A DNA stretch of 64,000 nt. It comes from Streptantibioticus_A sp037034305 (GTDB taxonomy: Bacteria > Actinomycetota > Actinomycetes > Streptomycetales > Streptomycetaceae). The stretch lies in the NCBI GenBank assembly GCA_037034305.1, contig JBAGJY010000001.1, forward strand, positions 434,001 to 498,000, written 5' to 3'. The position numbers and the translations under genes were made by a program. This document shows positions 1 to 7,885 of this stretch, in pieces; within the stretch, counting starts at the first letter, position 1, and each line of letters starts with the position of its first letter. The notes below the pieces were generated by a model, which saw only the letters and a program-made list of their open reading frames with translations, had not been told where the DNA came from and ran no database searches.

Positions 1-1
1 A

Positions 2-649
2 ATGGCTCGGCGTTACGACTGCTCCGACGCGTCCGACCGCGCCACCGGGCTGCGCGAGGCCGCCTCGGCGGTGCGCCGCGGTGAGCTCGTGGTGCTGCCC
101 ACCGACACCGTGTACGGCATCGGCGCGGACGCCTTCAACGGTGAGGCGGTCGGCGATCTGCTGCAGGCCAAGGGCCGGGGCCGCAACATGCCCTCCCCGG
201 TGCTGGTCGGCTCCCCGAACACGCTGCACGGCCTGGTCACCGACTTCTCCGAGCAGGCGTGGGAGCTGGTGGACGCGTTCTGGCCGGGCGCGCTGACCCT
301 GGTCGCCCGCCACCAGCCGTCGCTCCAGTGGGACCTGGGCGACACCCGGGGCACGGTCGCGATCCGGATGCCGCTGCACCCGGTCGCCATCGAACTGCTC
401 ACCGAGACCGGGCCGATGGCCGTCTCCAGCGCCAACCTGACCGGTCAGCCGTCCCCGCAGACCTGCGACGCCGCCCAGAACATGCTCGGCGACTCGGTCT
501 CCGTCTACCTCGACGGCGGCCCGACCCCGGACACCGTGCCGTCCTCGATCGTGGACGTCACCGGCAAGGTCCCGGTGCTGCTGCGGGCCGGTGCGCTCAG
601 CGCCGCGCAGCTGCGCGAGGTCGTGCCCGAGCTGGAGGAATCGGCGTGA
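2..649 (+). CDS. tsaC: L-threonylcarbamoyladenylate synthase (Sua5/YrdC family)
   Basis: Makes threonylcarbamoyl-AMP from threonine, bicarbonate and ATP, the first step of the t6A modification at position 37 of ANN-decoding tRNAs, in the cytoplasm. The 215-residue protein is one YrdC domain. Visible motifs are the N-terminal PTDTVYGIG substrate loop, the K-R-R-type RNA/ATP-binding surface near residues 57-62, and the SSAN motif near residue 142. Its length suits the bacterial single-domain form. The ATG at base 2 leaves no room to see a ribosome site, but the N-terminus MARRYDC matches Streptomyces homologues as I remember them, so the gene is probably complete. The phosphatase gene follows on the same strand. 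Confidence 0.93.
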   Translation: MARRYDCSDASDRATGLREAASAVRRGELVVLPTDTVYGIGADAFNGEAVGDLLQAKGRGRNMPSPVLVGSPNTLHGLVTDFSEQAWELVDAFWPGALTLVARHQPSLQWDLGDTRGTVAIRMPLHPVAIELLTETGPMAVSSANLTGQPSPQTCDAAQNMLGDSVSVYLDGGPTPDTVPSSIVDVTGKVPVLLRAGALSAAQLREVVPELEESA

Positions 650-686
650 GCGGCACCAGCAGCTGTTACCGCGGCGGGGCGGACCC

Positions 687-1334
687 ATGGTGCTGACCAG
701 CCCTGAGGAGCGGGGCATAACGGGCGGCACCGGCGGGGAGGACCGTTTCCGCGTGCTGTACGTGTGCACCGGAAGCGTCTGCCGGTCACCCATGGCCGAG
801 CGGCTGACCCGGCTGGAACTCGACCGCAGGCTGGGCGACGGCGCGTCACGGATCGCGGTGCGCAGCGCGGGCACCTGGGGCCATGTCGGCGCGCCCATGG
901 AGGCGCACGCGGCGACCGTACTGGCCGAGTACGGCGCGGACCCGGACGGCTTCCGCGGCCGGGAACTCGTCGACGACCACGTCATCGAGGCCGACCTGGT
1001 GCTCACCGCGACCCGCGACCACCGCGCCCAGGTGGTGTCGATGGGCCACGCCGCGGGCCTGCGCACCTTCACGCTCAAGGAGTTCACCCGGCTGGTCCGG
1101 GCGATAGACCCGGCGACGCTGCCGGACGGCTGTGTGATCGACCGCGCCCGCGCGCTGGTCCGCGCCGCGGCGGCGCTGCGCGGCTGGCTCCAGGCGCCCA
1201 ACGCGGAGGACGACGAGGTCTACGACCCGTACGGGGCGCCGGTCACCGTCTTCCGCCACATCGGCGCGGAGATCCACTCCGCGCTGGACCCGGTCGTCAC
1301 GGCCCTGACGGGCGTACCGTCCCCGGTGAGCTGA
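687..1334 (+). CDS. Low-molecular-weight protein-tyrosine phosphatase family protein
   Basis: Cytoplasmic hydrolase of phosphotyrosine or related phospho-substrates. The P-loop CTGSVCRS (C-x5-R) lies near residues 24-31 and supplies the nucleophilic cysteine. The acid loop is EVYDPYGAP near residue 180. At 215 residues it is longer than the 150-residue classical enzymes, with extra sequence before the P-loop and in the middle, as in actinobacterial homologues. I chose ATG 687 because the GC-rich purine run just before it can serve as a ribosome site and the upstream extension of the frame overlaps tsaC. The physiological substrate is unknown. Confidence 0.85.
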   Translation: MVLTSPEERGITGGTGGEDRFRVLYVCTGSVCRSPMAERLTRLELDRRLGDGASRIAVRSAGTWGHVGAPMEAHAATVLAEYGADPDGFRGRELVDDHVIEADLVLTATRDHRAQVVSMGHAAGLRTFTLKEFTRLVRAIDPATLPDGCVIDRARALVRAAAALRGWLQAPNAEDDEVYDPYGAPVTVFRHIGAEIHSALDPVVTALTGVPSPVS

Positions 1335-1360
1335 CCTCTCCCTCCCAAGGCAGCACCCCC

Positions 1361-1382
1361 AGGCCCCCTTTCTCGGGGGCCT
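1361..1382 (+). terminator. Hairpin terminator after the phosphatase gene
   Basis: AGGCCCCC (1361-1368) pairs perfectly with GGGGGCCT (1375-1382) around a six-base pyrimidine loop, 27 bases after the phosphatase stop. There is no long U tract, which is usual for high-GC actinobacteria. Confidence 0.6.
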
Positions 1383-1483
1383 GCGCGCTTGTTCCGGGAA
1401 GTTCCCGCCGCGACCGGGGGCAAGCTCCCGCGGGTACCTTCCGTCAAGGCGCGCCGCCGCCGTGGCGCGCCTATCGTGGATGC

Positions 1484-2779
1484 ATGGCGGTTGCCGGCAC
1501 CAGCCCCGAGACGGACGCCCACACGGCGGCGTACGCCGCCGCGCACGCCGCCGACTTCGACGCGCTGCGCCGCCAGGACCCGGAACTGGCGGGCGTACTG
1601 CTCGCCGAGTACGAGCGCCAGACCGCCGGACTCCAGCTGATCGCCGCCGAGAACTTCGCGTCTCCCGCGGTGCTCGCGGTACTCGGCTCGCCGCTCGCCA
1701 ACAAGTACGCCGAGGGCTACCCGGGCCACCGCCACCACGGCGGCTGCGAACTGGTGGACCTCGCCGAGCGGCTGGCCGTCGAGCGGGCCTGTGCGCTCTT
1801 CGGCTGCGCGCACGCCAACGTCCAGCCCTACTCCGGGTCCTCTGCCGTCCTGGCGGCGTACGCGGCGCTCCTGGTGCCCGGTGACGCCGTACTGGCGATG
1901 TCGCTGCCGCACGGTGGCCACCTGACGCACGGCAGCCCGGCGAACTTCTCCGGCCGCTGGTTCGACTTCACCGGCTACGGGGTGGACCCCCGCACCGGCC
2001 TGATCGACTACCGGCAGCTGCGCGACCTCGCGCACGCCCGCCGCCCCAAGGCGATCGTGGCGGGCTCCACCTCCTACCCCCGGCACATCGACTACGCGGC
2101 GTTCCGGCAGATCGCCGAGGAGGTGGACGCCTACCTGATCGTGGACGCCGCGCACACCCTGGGCCTGGTGGCGGGCGGCGCCGCGCCCAGCCCGGTGCCG
2201 TACGCCGACGTGGTGTGCGCCACCACGCACAAGACGCTGCGCGGCCCGCGCGGCGGCATCATCCTGTGCGGCTCCGAGCTGGCGGGCCGCATCGACCGCG
2301 CGGTCTTCCCGTTCACCCAGGGCGGCCCGCAGATGCACACCGTGGCGGCCACCGCGGTCGCCCTCGGCGAGGCCGCCACGCCCGCCTTCGCGTCGTACGC
2401 GCACCAGGTGGTCGCCAACGCCCAGGCGCTGGCGGCGGCGCTCGGCGCGCAGGAGCTGACCCCGCAGACCGGCGGCACCGACACCCACCTGATCACCGTC
2501 GACGTCTCGCGGCTGGGGCTGACCGGCCTGATGGCCCGCGGGCGGTGCGCCGCGGCCCGGATCTCGCTGGACAAGTGCGCCCTGCCGTCCGACCCGGCCC
2601 CGGCCGGTTCGGTCTCCGGGATCCGGCTGGGCACGGCGGCGGTGACCACGCAGGGCATGCGGGAGTCGGAGATGGAACGGATCGCGAAACTGCTGGGACG
2701 GGCGTTGCGCGGGGAAGAAGGAGTGGCGGGGGAGGTCGCGGAACTGGCCGCCGCGTTCCCGCCGTACACCCGATTGTGA
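1484..2779 (+). CDS. glyA: Serine hydroxymethyltransferase
   Basis: Cytoplasmic PLP enzyme interconverting serine plus tetrahydrofolate with glycine plus methylene-tetrahydrofolate. The 431-residue length is normal for the family. The PLP-binding lysine is K250 in the stretch TTHKTLRGPRGG. The LIAAENF motif near residue 50 and the ANKYAEGYPG motif near residue 75 are intact. Start at ATG 1484 gives MAVAGTSPE; the frame stays open far upstream but only as GC-rich noise. It stands alone behind a hairpin terminator and 118 bases ahead of the WecA-like gene. Many streptomycetes have a second glyA, so this may be one of two copies. Confidence 0.93.
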   Translation: MAVAGTSPETDAHTAAYAAAHAADFDALRRQDPELAGVLLAEYERQTAGLQLIAAENFASPAVLAVLGSPLANKYAEGYPGHRHHGGCELVDLAERLAVERACALFGCAHANVQPYSGSSAVLAAYAALLVPGDAVLAMSLPHGGHLTHGSPANFSGRWFDFTGYGVDPRTGLIDYRQLRDLAHARRPKAIVAGSTSYPRHIDYAAFRQIAEEVDAYLIVDAAHTLGLVAGGAAPSPVPYADVVCATTHKTLRGPRGGIILCGSELAGRIDRAVFPFTQGGPQMHTVAATAVALGEAATPAFASYAHQVVANAQALAAALGAQELTPQTGGTDTHLITVDVSRLGLTGLMARGRCAAARISLDKCALPSDPAPAGSVSGIRLGTAAVTTQGMRESEMERIAKLLGRALRGEEGVAGEVAELAAAFPPYTRL

Positions 2780-2896
2780 TGCGATCGCCGATCACCACTG
2801 TGAACAGTGTGAAGACGCGGTGGAACCGTTCGGGGTTCCTGTGTGTCCTCATCTTTGTTCACGCTCCCAGCTCGCGGGCGAATAAGGTGTGACGCT

Positions 2897-4264
2897 GTGC
2901 GCGAATACCTCCTGACACTCTGCGTCGCAGCGGCGGTCACGTATCTGCTGACCGGGCCGGTGCGGAAGTTCGCCATTGCCGCGGGCGCGATGCCGGAGAT
3001 CCGGGCACGTGACGTGCACCGGGAGCCCACACCGCGGCTCGGGGGCATCGCGCTGTTCGGTGGGCTGTGCGCGGGGCTGCTGGTGGCCTCGTCGCTGCCC
3101 AACCTCGGTGATGTGTTCAACCTCTCGAACGAGCCGCGCGCGCTGCTGTCGGGGGCCGGACTGATCTGGCTGCTCGGTGTGCTGGACGACAAGTGGGGCG
3201 TGGACGCGCTGATCAAGCTCGGCGGCCAGATGATCGCCGCGGGCGTGATGGTGATGCAGGGGCTGACGATCCTCTACCTGCCGGTACCGGGCGTCGGACC
3301 GGTGTCGCTCAGCCCGATGCAGTCCACGCTGCTGACGGTGGCGCTGGTCGTCATCACCATCAACGCCGTCAACTTCGTTGACGGGCTTGATGGTTTGGCC
3401 GCGGGCATGGTCGGCATCGCGGCGATCGCGTTCTTCATGTACGCCTACCGGCTGTGGTTCGGGTACGGGGTGGAGAACGCCGCTCCGGCGACCCTGTTCA
3501 GTGCCCTCCTCATCGGCATCTGCATGGGCTTCCTGCCGCACAACATCCACCCGGCGCGGATCTTCATGGGGGACTCGGGCTCCATGCTGATCGGCCTGGT
3601 GATGGCCGCCTCCGCGATCTCGATCACCGGTCAGGTGGACCCGGACGTGATCACCAGCAACGCGGGTTCGGTGCGTGAGGCGGTGCACGCGATGGTGCCG
3701 GTCTACATCCCGCTGCTGCTGCCGCTGACGCTGATCGCCATCCCGGCCGCCGACCTGGTGCTGGCGATCGTGCGGCGCACCTGGAACGGTCAGTCGCCGT
3801 TCGCCGCCGACCGCGGTCACCTGCACCACCGGCTGCTGGAGATCGGGCACTCGCACAGCCGGGCGGTGCTGATCATGTACTTCTGGTCGGCGCTGATCGC
3901 GTTCGGCACGGTGGCGTTCTCGGCGCGCTCGTCGAGCCTGTGGATCGTGCTGGTGGTCGTCGCGCTCAGCGCGGTCGGCCTGGTCGTGCTGCTGCTGCCG
4001 CGGTTCAAGCCGCGGGCGCCGCGGTGGGCGGAGTCCTTCGTTCCGCCGCGTTACCGCAGCAGTCGGCGGCAGGCGGTACGGGCGGCGAAGGCGGCGAGGA
4101 CGGCCCAGGCGCCCGAGGCCGCGATGGTGGCCGAGGCCGAGTCGGCGCTCGCCGCGACGACCGCCGCGGAACAGCCGCTTCCGCATGCCGGACTGCACGG
4201 TTCCACCGCGATCGGGGACCGCTCGCGGCTGCCGGATCGCCGCCGGGTCAGCAGCGCGCGCTGA
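2897..4264 (+). CDS. Polyprenyl-phosphate sugar-1-phosphate transferase (WecA/MraY family)
   Basis: Integral membrane enzyme that transfers a sugar-1-phosphate (GlcNAc-1-P in WecA) from UDP-sugar to undecaprenyl phosphate, starting synthesis of cell-wall glycopolymers. About ten or eleven hydrophobic segments are visible. Family motifs include DDKWG near residue 97, NFVDGLDGLAAG near residue 160, FMGDSGSM near residue 225 and HLHHRLLEIGHS near residue 312. The histidine-rich loop marks the WecA/TagO branch rather than MraY. The last 90 residues are an Ala/Arg-rich cytoplasmic tail. GTG 2897 is preceded by AAGGTG at a good distance. Sugar specificity cannot be read from sequence. Confidence 0.88.
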   Translation: MREYLLTLCVAAAVTYLLTGPVRKFAIAAGAMPEIRARDVHREPTPRLGGIALFGGLCAGLLVASSLPNLGDVFNLSNEPRALLSGAGLIWLLGVLDDKWGVDALIKLGGQMIAAGVMVMQGLTILYLPVPGVGPVSLSPMQSTLLTVALVVITINAVNFVDGLDGLAAGMVGIAAIAFFMYAYRLWFGYGVENAAPATLFSALLIGICMGFLPHNIHPARIFMGDSGSMLIGLVMAASAISITGQVDPDVITSNAGSVREAVHAMVPVYIPLLLPLTLIAIPAADLVLAIVRRTWNGQSPFAADRGHLHHRLLEIGHSHSRAVLIMYFWSALIAFGTVAFSARSSSLWIVLVVVALSAVGLVVLLLPRFKPRAPRWAESFVPPRYRSSRRQAVRAAKAARTAQAPEAAMVAEAESALAATTAAEQPLPHAGLHGSTAIGDRSRLPDRRRVSSAR

Positions 4265-4395
4265 TTTCCACCCGACAGAACTACCCGTTTCGTCGCATAG
4301 CAGGCGCGGAAAACGCTGTCAGCCGCAGGCGCTCATCTGTCACCCATAGGTGTGATTGTGAGCACACGATGTAGGTAAAGACCTCATCAAATAGT

Positions 4396-4413
4396 TTGTG
4401 ATACGGTTCACGA
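4396..4413. promoter_or_regulatory. Probable Rex (NADH/NAD+ sensor) operator of the atp operon
   Basis: TTGTGATACGGTTCACGA matches the Rex consensus TTGTGAA-N4-TTCACAA at 12 of 14 fixed positions. It lies 120 bases before the atpI start, in the only large gap upstream of the operon. Rex represses respiratory genes in streptomycetes when the NADH/NAD+ ratio is low. A second, weaker palindrome, GTGTG-N8-CACAC, lies at 4350-4367. The site is seen directly; binding is inferred. Confidence 0.7.
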
Positions 4414-4532
4414 AACAGGGACGACGGCCGAAAGACCCCACCGAGACGGTCTTCCGGCCGGAAGAATGCCTTCCGCCCGGTTGTACGATCGCCCCAATCC
4501 CCGCCCCCGACTCCAACTTCGGAGCCGCCCCC

Positions 4533-4943
4533 ATGCAGTCCAACGACGCCCGGATCCTGCGGAGCGCCGCGATTCCCACGTTCGCCGTGGGTGTTGTCGC
4601 GGTCGTGCTCAGCACCGTCCTCGCCGGAGGCAAAGGTGCGATCGGCTCCGTGATCGGAGTCGCCGTGGCCGGGCTGTTCTTCGGTCTCGCCGTGATCGGC
4701 CTGAACAAGGCGGCGGAGAAGTTCCCCGAGATGTTCATGGCCGCCGGGCTGGTGATGTACATGACCCAGCTGCTGGCCATGGCCATCCTGATCGCCGTCT
4801 TCCAGCGCGTCAGTTTCCTCAGCCCCCGGGCGTTCGCCTTCACCGTGATCGCCGCGACCGTGGTCTGGCTCGTCGGGCAGACCCGCGGCCACCTGAAGGC
4901 GAAGACCTTCTATGTACAGCCCGTAGCGGAGCGCAAGCCGTGA
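4533..4943 (+). CDS. atpI: ATP synthase protein I
   Basis: Small membrane protein encoded first in atp operons; it assists assembly of the c-ring but is not a stable part of the enzyme. The 136 residues contain four hydrophobic segments (about residues 8-27, 34-52, 67-88 and 100-118). ATG 4533 is preceded by GGAG at 4521-4524. An upstream frame extension to 4398 is rejected because it would cross the Rex-like operator. A 276-base gap separates it from atpB, unusually wide inside this operon, so a second promoter there is possible. Confidence 0.85.
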   Translation: MQSNDARILRSAAIPTFAVGVVAVVLSTVLAGGKGAIGSVIGVAVAGLFFGLAVIGLNKAAEKFPEMFMAAGLVMYMTQLLAMAILIAVFQRVSFLSPRAFAFTVIAATVVWLVGQTRGHLKAKTFYVQPVAERKP

Positions 4944-5219
4944 CCATGGCGAACCGCTTCCGGACGGCTATCCCCCGTTCTTATGTGTTCCTCACGTCCT
5001 GCTATGGTCCGTGCCAGCACGCGGACGTGCGGATCCGGGCCGCGTCGCGCCACCACTCGGTGCGACAGCCCCCGCTGCCGCTGACCGCCGGTCCTCTTGG
5101 CCCGCTGCGGTCCCACCCCCTGATCAGTGAGACCAGTCCAGTGCCGCACCGTGGCCACGCGTCACGCCGACACACCGAGGTTGCCGTAACCATGCGTCAA
5201 GCCGCCGAAGGAGCCCGTG

Positions 5220-6029
5220 GTGAGTGCTGACCCCCAGATGCTCGCCTTCGAGACCAACTGCCACATCTTCAGCGGTTGCGGCTTCCCGTCTCCCGGCCTG
5301 AACTCCTTCGTCTTCAAGCCCCTGTTCACGGTCGGCGGCTTCCACTTCAACAAGCCGATGCTGCTCGCCGTGCTCACCACGATCGTCGTGGTCGGCTTCT
5401 TCTGGGCGGCGTTCGCCAGGCCGAAGCTGCTGCCGGGCAAGCTCCAGATGGTCGGCGAGGCCGGCTACGACTTCGTGCGGCGCGGTGTGGTCCACGAGAC
5501 GATGGGCCGCAAGGAGGGGGAGAAGTACGTCCCCCTCATGGTCTCGCTCTTCTTCTTCATCTGGATCATGAACCTGTGGGCGATCATCCCGATCGCCCAG
5601 TTCCCGGTCACGTCGATCATCGCCTTCCCGGCCGGTCTCGCCGCGATCGTCTGGCTGACCTGGGTGACGCTGACCTTCAAGCGGCACGGCTTCGTCGGTG
5701 CGATCAAGAGCTTCTGCGGCTACCAGAAGGGCCTCGGTGCCGTCGCCTTCCTGGTCTTCCCGCTGGAGTTCCTCTCCAACCTGATCATCCGGCCGTTCAC
5801 CCACACCGTCCGACTCTTCGCGAACATGTTCGCCGGCCACCTGCTGCTGCTGATCTTCACGGTCGGCGCCTGGTACACGCTGAACGGCATCGGGATCGCG
5901 TACTCCGCGGTCGCGTTCGTGATGGTCGTCGTGCTGACGCTCTTCGAGCTGTTCATCCAGGCCCTGCAGGCCTACGTGTTCGTCGTCCTCGCCTCGGACT
6001 ACGTCCGCGGCGCGATCGCCGGCCACTGA
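5220..6029 (+). CDS. atpB: F1Fo ATP synthase subunit a
   Basis: Membrane stator subunit that forms the two proton half-channels against the c-ring. The 269-270 residues carry five to six membrane helices. The key arginine lies in the helix IRPFTHTVRLFANMFAGH (about residue 195), and the last helix contains the conserved ELFIQALQAYVF. Two adjacent GTG codons (5217 and 5220) could start it; GAAGGAG ends at 5213, so the second has the better spacing. Followed by atpE after 85 bases. Confidence 0.95.
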   Translation: MSADPQMLAFETNCHIFSGCGFPSPGLNSFVFKPLFTVGGFHFNKPMLLAVLTTIVVVGFFWAAFARPKLLPGKLQMVGEAGYDFVRRGVVHETMGRKEGEKYVPLMVSLFFFIWIMNLWAIIPIAQFPVTSIIAFPAGLAAIVWLTWVTLTFKRHGFVGAIKSFCGYQKGLGAVAFLVFPLEFLSNLIIRPFTHTVRLFANMFAGHLLLLIFTVGAWYTLNGIGIAYSAVAFVMVVVLTLFELFIQALQAYVFVVLASDYVRGAIAGH

Positions 6030-6114
6030 CGGACGCCGCGTCCGACAAGACCTCCGACCCGCCCTCGGTGGCCCGCCCACCGGCTGTGACAAGACACTAA
6101 GGAAGAAAAACGAC

Positions 6115-6378
6115 ATGATGCACGAGCTCGTCACTCTTGCCGCCGCTGCTACCCCCAAGACGCACGTCTACGGCTCCGTGGCCTCCATCGGCTACGGTCT
6201 CGCCGCCATCGGCCCGGGCGTGGGCATCGGCATCATCTTCGGTAACGGTGTCCAGGCCATGGCCCGCCAGCCCGAGGCGACCGGCCTCATCCGCCAGAAC
6301 ATGATCCTGGGCTTCGCGCTCTGTGAGGCGCTCGCCCTCATCGGCATCGTCATGCCGTTCGTGTTCGGCCAGAACTGA
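6115..6378 (+). CDS. atpE: F1Fo ATP synthase subunit c
   Basis: The 87-residue hairpin protein forms the rotating proton-carrying ring. Helix 1 has the glycine-rich packing GPGVGIGIIFG, the polar loop is ARQPEA, and helix 2 carries the proton-binding glutamate in LCEALALIGIVMPF. The N-terminus is somewhat longer than in E. coli, as in other streptomycetes. Tandem ATG codons at 6115 and 6118 follow the ribosome site AAGGAAG; either could be used. The acidic residue followed by no sodium-ligand pattern points to proton coupling. Confidence 0.95.
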   Translation: MMHELVTLAAAATPKTHVYGSVASIGYGLAAIGPGVGIGIIFGNGVQAMARQPEATGLIRQNMILGFALCEALALIGIVMPFVFGQN

Positions 6379-6419
6379 CCGAGCCGATCGACAGTCCTTA
6401 ACCGACGAAAGGTCCCGAT

Positions 6420-6959
6420 GTGACTCTCCTTCAGACTGCCGCGGAGGCGGAGAATCCGCTCGTTCCGCCGGTGCCGGAGCTGGTCATCGGCCTGATCGCC
6501 TTCTTCATCGTCTTCGGCTTCCTGGCCAAGGTGCTGCTGCCGCGCATCAACAAGGTGCTCGAGGAGCGGCACGAGGCCATCGAAGGCGGCATGGAGAAGG
6601 CCGAGGCCGCCCAGGCCGAGGCGCAGGAGACGCTGGAGCAGTACCGCCAGCAGCTCGCCGAGGCCCGCCACGAGGCCAACCGCCTGCGCCAGGAGGCGCA
6701 GGAGCAGGGTGCCGCGCTCATCGCCGAGATGCGCGGCGAAGGCCAGCGCCAGCGCGAGGAGATCATCGCCGCGGGCCACGCCCAGACCGAGGCCGACCGC
6801 AAGCAGGCCGCCCTCGCGCTGCGCCAGGACGTGGGCAAGCTCGCCGTCGAACTGGCCAGCAAGCTCGTGGGCGAGTCGCTCGACGAGCACGCCCGGCAGA
6901 GCCGTGTCATCGACCGCTTCCTCGACGAGCTTGAGGAGAAGGCCGAGGCCACGCGATGA
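6420..6959 (+). CDS. atpF: F1Fo ATP synthase subunit b
   Basis: Peripheral stalk subunit with one N-terminal membrane helix (about residues 19-41, LVIGLIAFFIVFGFLAKVLL) and a long charged coiled coil rich in Glu, Ala and Gln to the end at residue 179. GTG 6420 follows AAAGG; the out-of-frame ATG two bases earlier runs straight into a stop. The stop overlaps the atpH start in an ATGA tetramer, so the two are translationally coupled. Confidence 0.94.
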   Translation: MTLLQTAAEAENPLVPPVPELVIGLIAFFIVFGFLAKVLLPRINKVLEERHEAIEGGMEKAEAAQAEAQETLEQYRQQLAEARHEANRLRQEAQEQGAALIAEMRGEGQRQREEIIAAGHAQTEADRKQAALALRQDVGKLAVELASKLVGESLDEHARQSRVIDRFLDELEEKAEATR

Positions 6960-7771
6960 ACGGAGCGAGCCGCGAGGCACTCGCCGCCGCGCGCGAGCAG
7001 CTGGACGCGCTGACGGACAACACGTCCGTCGACGCGGCGCAGCTCGCCGAGGAACTGGCTGCCGTAACGGCGCTGCTCGACCGGGAGGTGTCGCTGCGCC
7101 GACTCCTCACCGACCCCGCACAGGGCGGCGAGGAGAAGGCGGAACTGGTCCGGCGACTGCTGGCCGGGCAGGTCGGCGGCGAGACCGTCGACCTGGTCGC
7201 GGGCATGGTCCGGTCGCGCTGGTCGGCGTCGCGGGACCTGGTCGACGCGGTCGAGAACCTCTCCGACACCGCGGAGCTCATCGGCGCCCAGCGCTCCGGT
7301 GCGCTCGACGACGTGGAGGACGAGCTGTTCCGCACCGCGCGGATCATCGGTTCGTCCACCGAGCTGCGTGCCGCGCTGACCGACGGCGCGACCAGCGGCT
7401 CGGCCAAGGCGGAGCTGATCAAGAAGCTGCTGGGCGGCAAGGCGGACACCGTCACCGTCCGTCTTGTCGCGCGTCTTGTGGCACATCCGCGGGGCCGTAG
7501 CCTGGAAGCAGGGCTCGACGCCCTCTCCAAGCTGGCCGCGGACCGCCGCGGTCGGCTGGTCGCGGTGGTCACCACGGCGGTTCCACTGTCCGACCAGCAA
7601 AAGCAGCGTCTCGGTGCGGCGCTGGCCAAGCTGTACGGCCGCCAAGTGCACCTGAACCTGGACGTGGACCCCGAGGTCCTCGGCGGGATCAGCGTGCGGG
7701 TCGGCGACGAGGTCATCGACGGCACGGTCGCCAGCCGCCTCGAAGAGGCGACCCGGCGGCTGACCGGCTGA
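6956..7771 (+). CDS. atpH: F1Fo ATP synthase subunit delta
   Basis: Links the top of F1 to the b-subunit stalk. At 271 residues it is far longer than the roughly 177-residue E. coli protein and has the duplicated N-terminal region typical of actinobacteria. The C-terminal part has the family signature, ending EVLGGISVRVGDEVIDG near residue 245. Its start overlaps atpF by four bases. A structured 114-base gap separates it from atpA. Confidence 0.94.
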   Translation: MNGASREALAAAREQLDALTDNTSVDAAQLAEELAAVTALLDREVSLRRLLTDPAQGGEEKAELVRRLLAGQVGGETVDLVAGMVRSRWSASRDLVDAVENLSDTAELIGAQRSGALDDVEDELFRTARIIGSSTELRAALTDGATSGSAKAELIKKLLGGKADTVTVRLVARLVAHPRGRSLEAGLDALSKLAADRRGRLVAVVTTAVPLSDQQKQRLGAALAKLYGRQVHLNLDVDPEVLGGISVRVGDEVIDGTVASRLEEATRRLTG

Positions 7772-7786
7772 CCAGCCACCGATGGG

Positions 7787-7844
7787 GGGGCTGGCGACAG
7801 CCCCGAAGAACACGCGTAGCACTGAAGCGGCCCGAGTTGGGCCG
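7787..7844 (+). other. Two hairpins in the atpH-atpA gap
   Basis: The first is GGGGCTG-GCGA-CAGCCCC (7787-7804), a seven-base stem capped by a GNRA-type tetraloop. The second is CGGCCC-GAGTT-GGGCCG (7828-7844). Both lie between the atpH stop and the atpA ribosome site AAGGAG. They may be RNA-processing or stability elements that raise alpha-subunit expression; no function is shown by sequence alone. Confidence 0.5.
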
Positions 7845-7885
7845 TAAAGATACTTAGGGCCCAACAAGGAGAGCAGGGAACCCAG

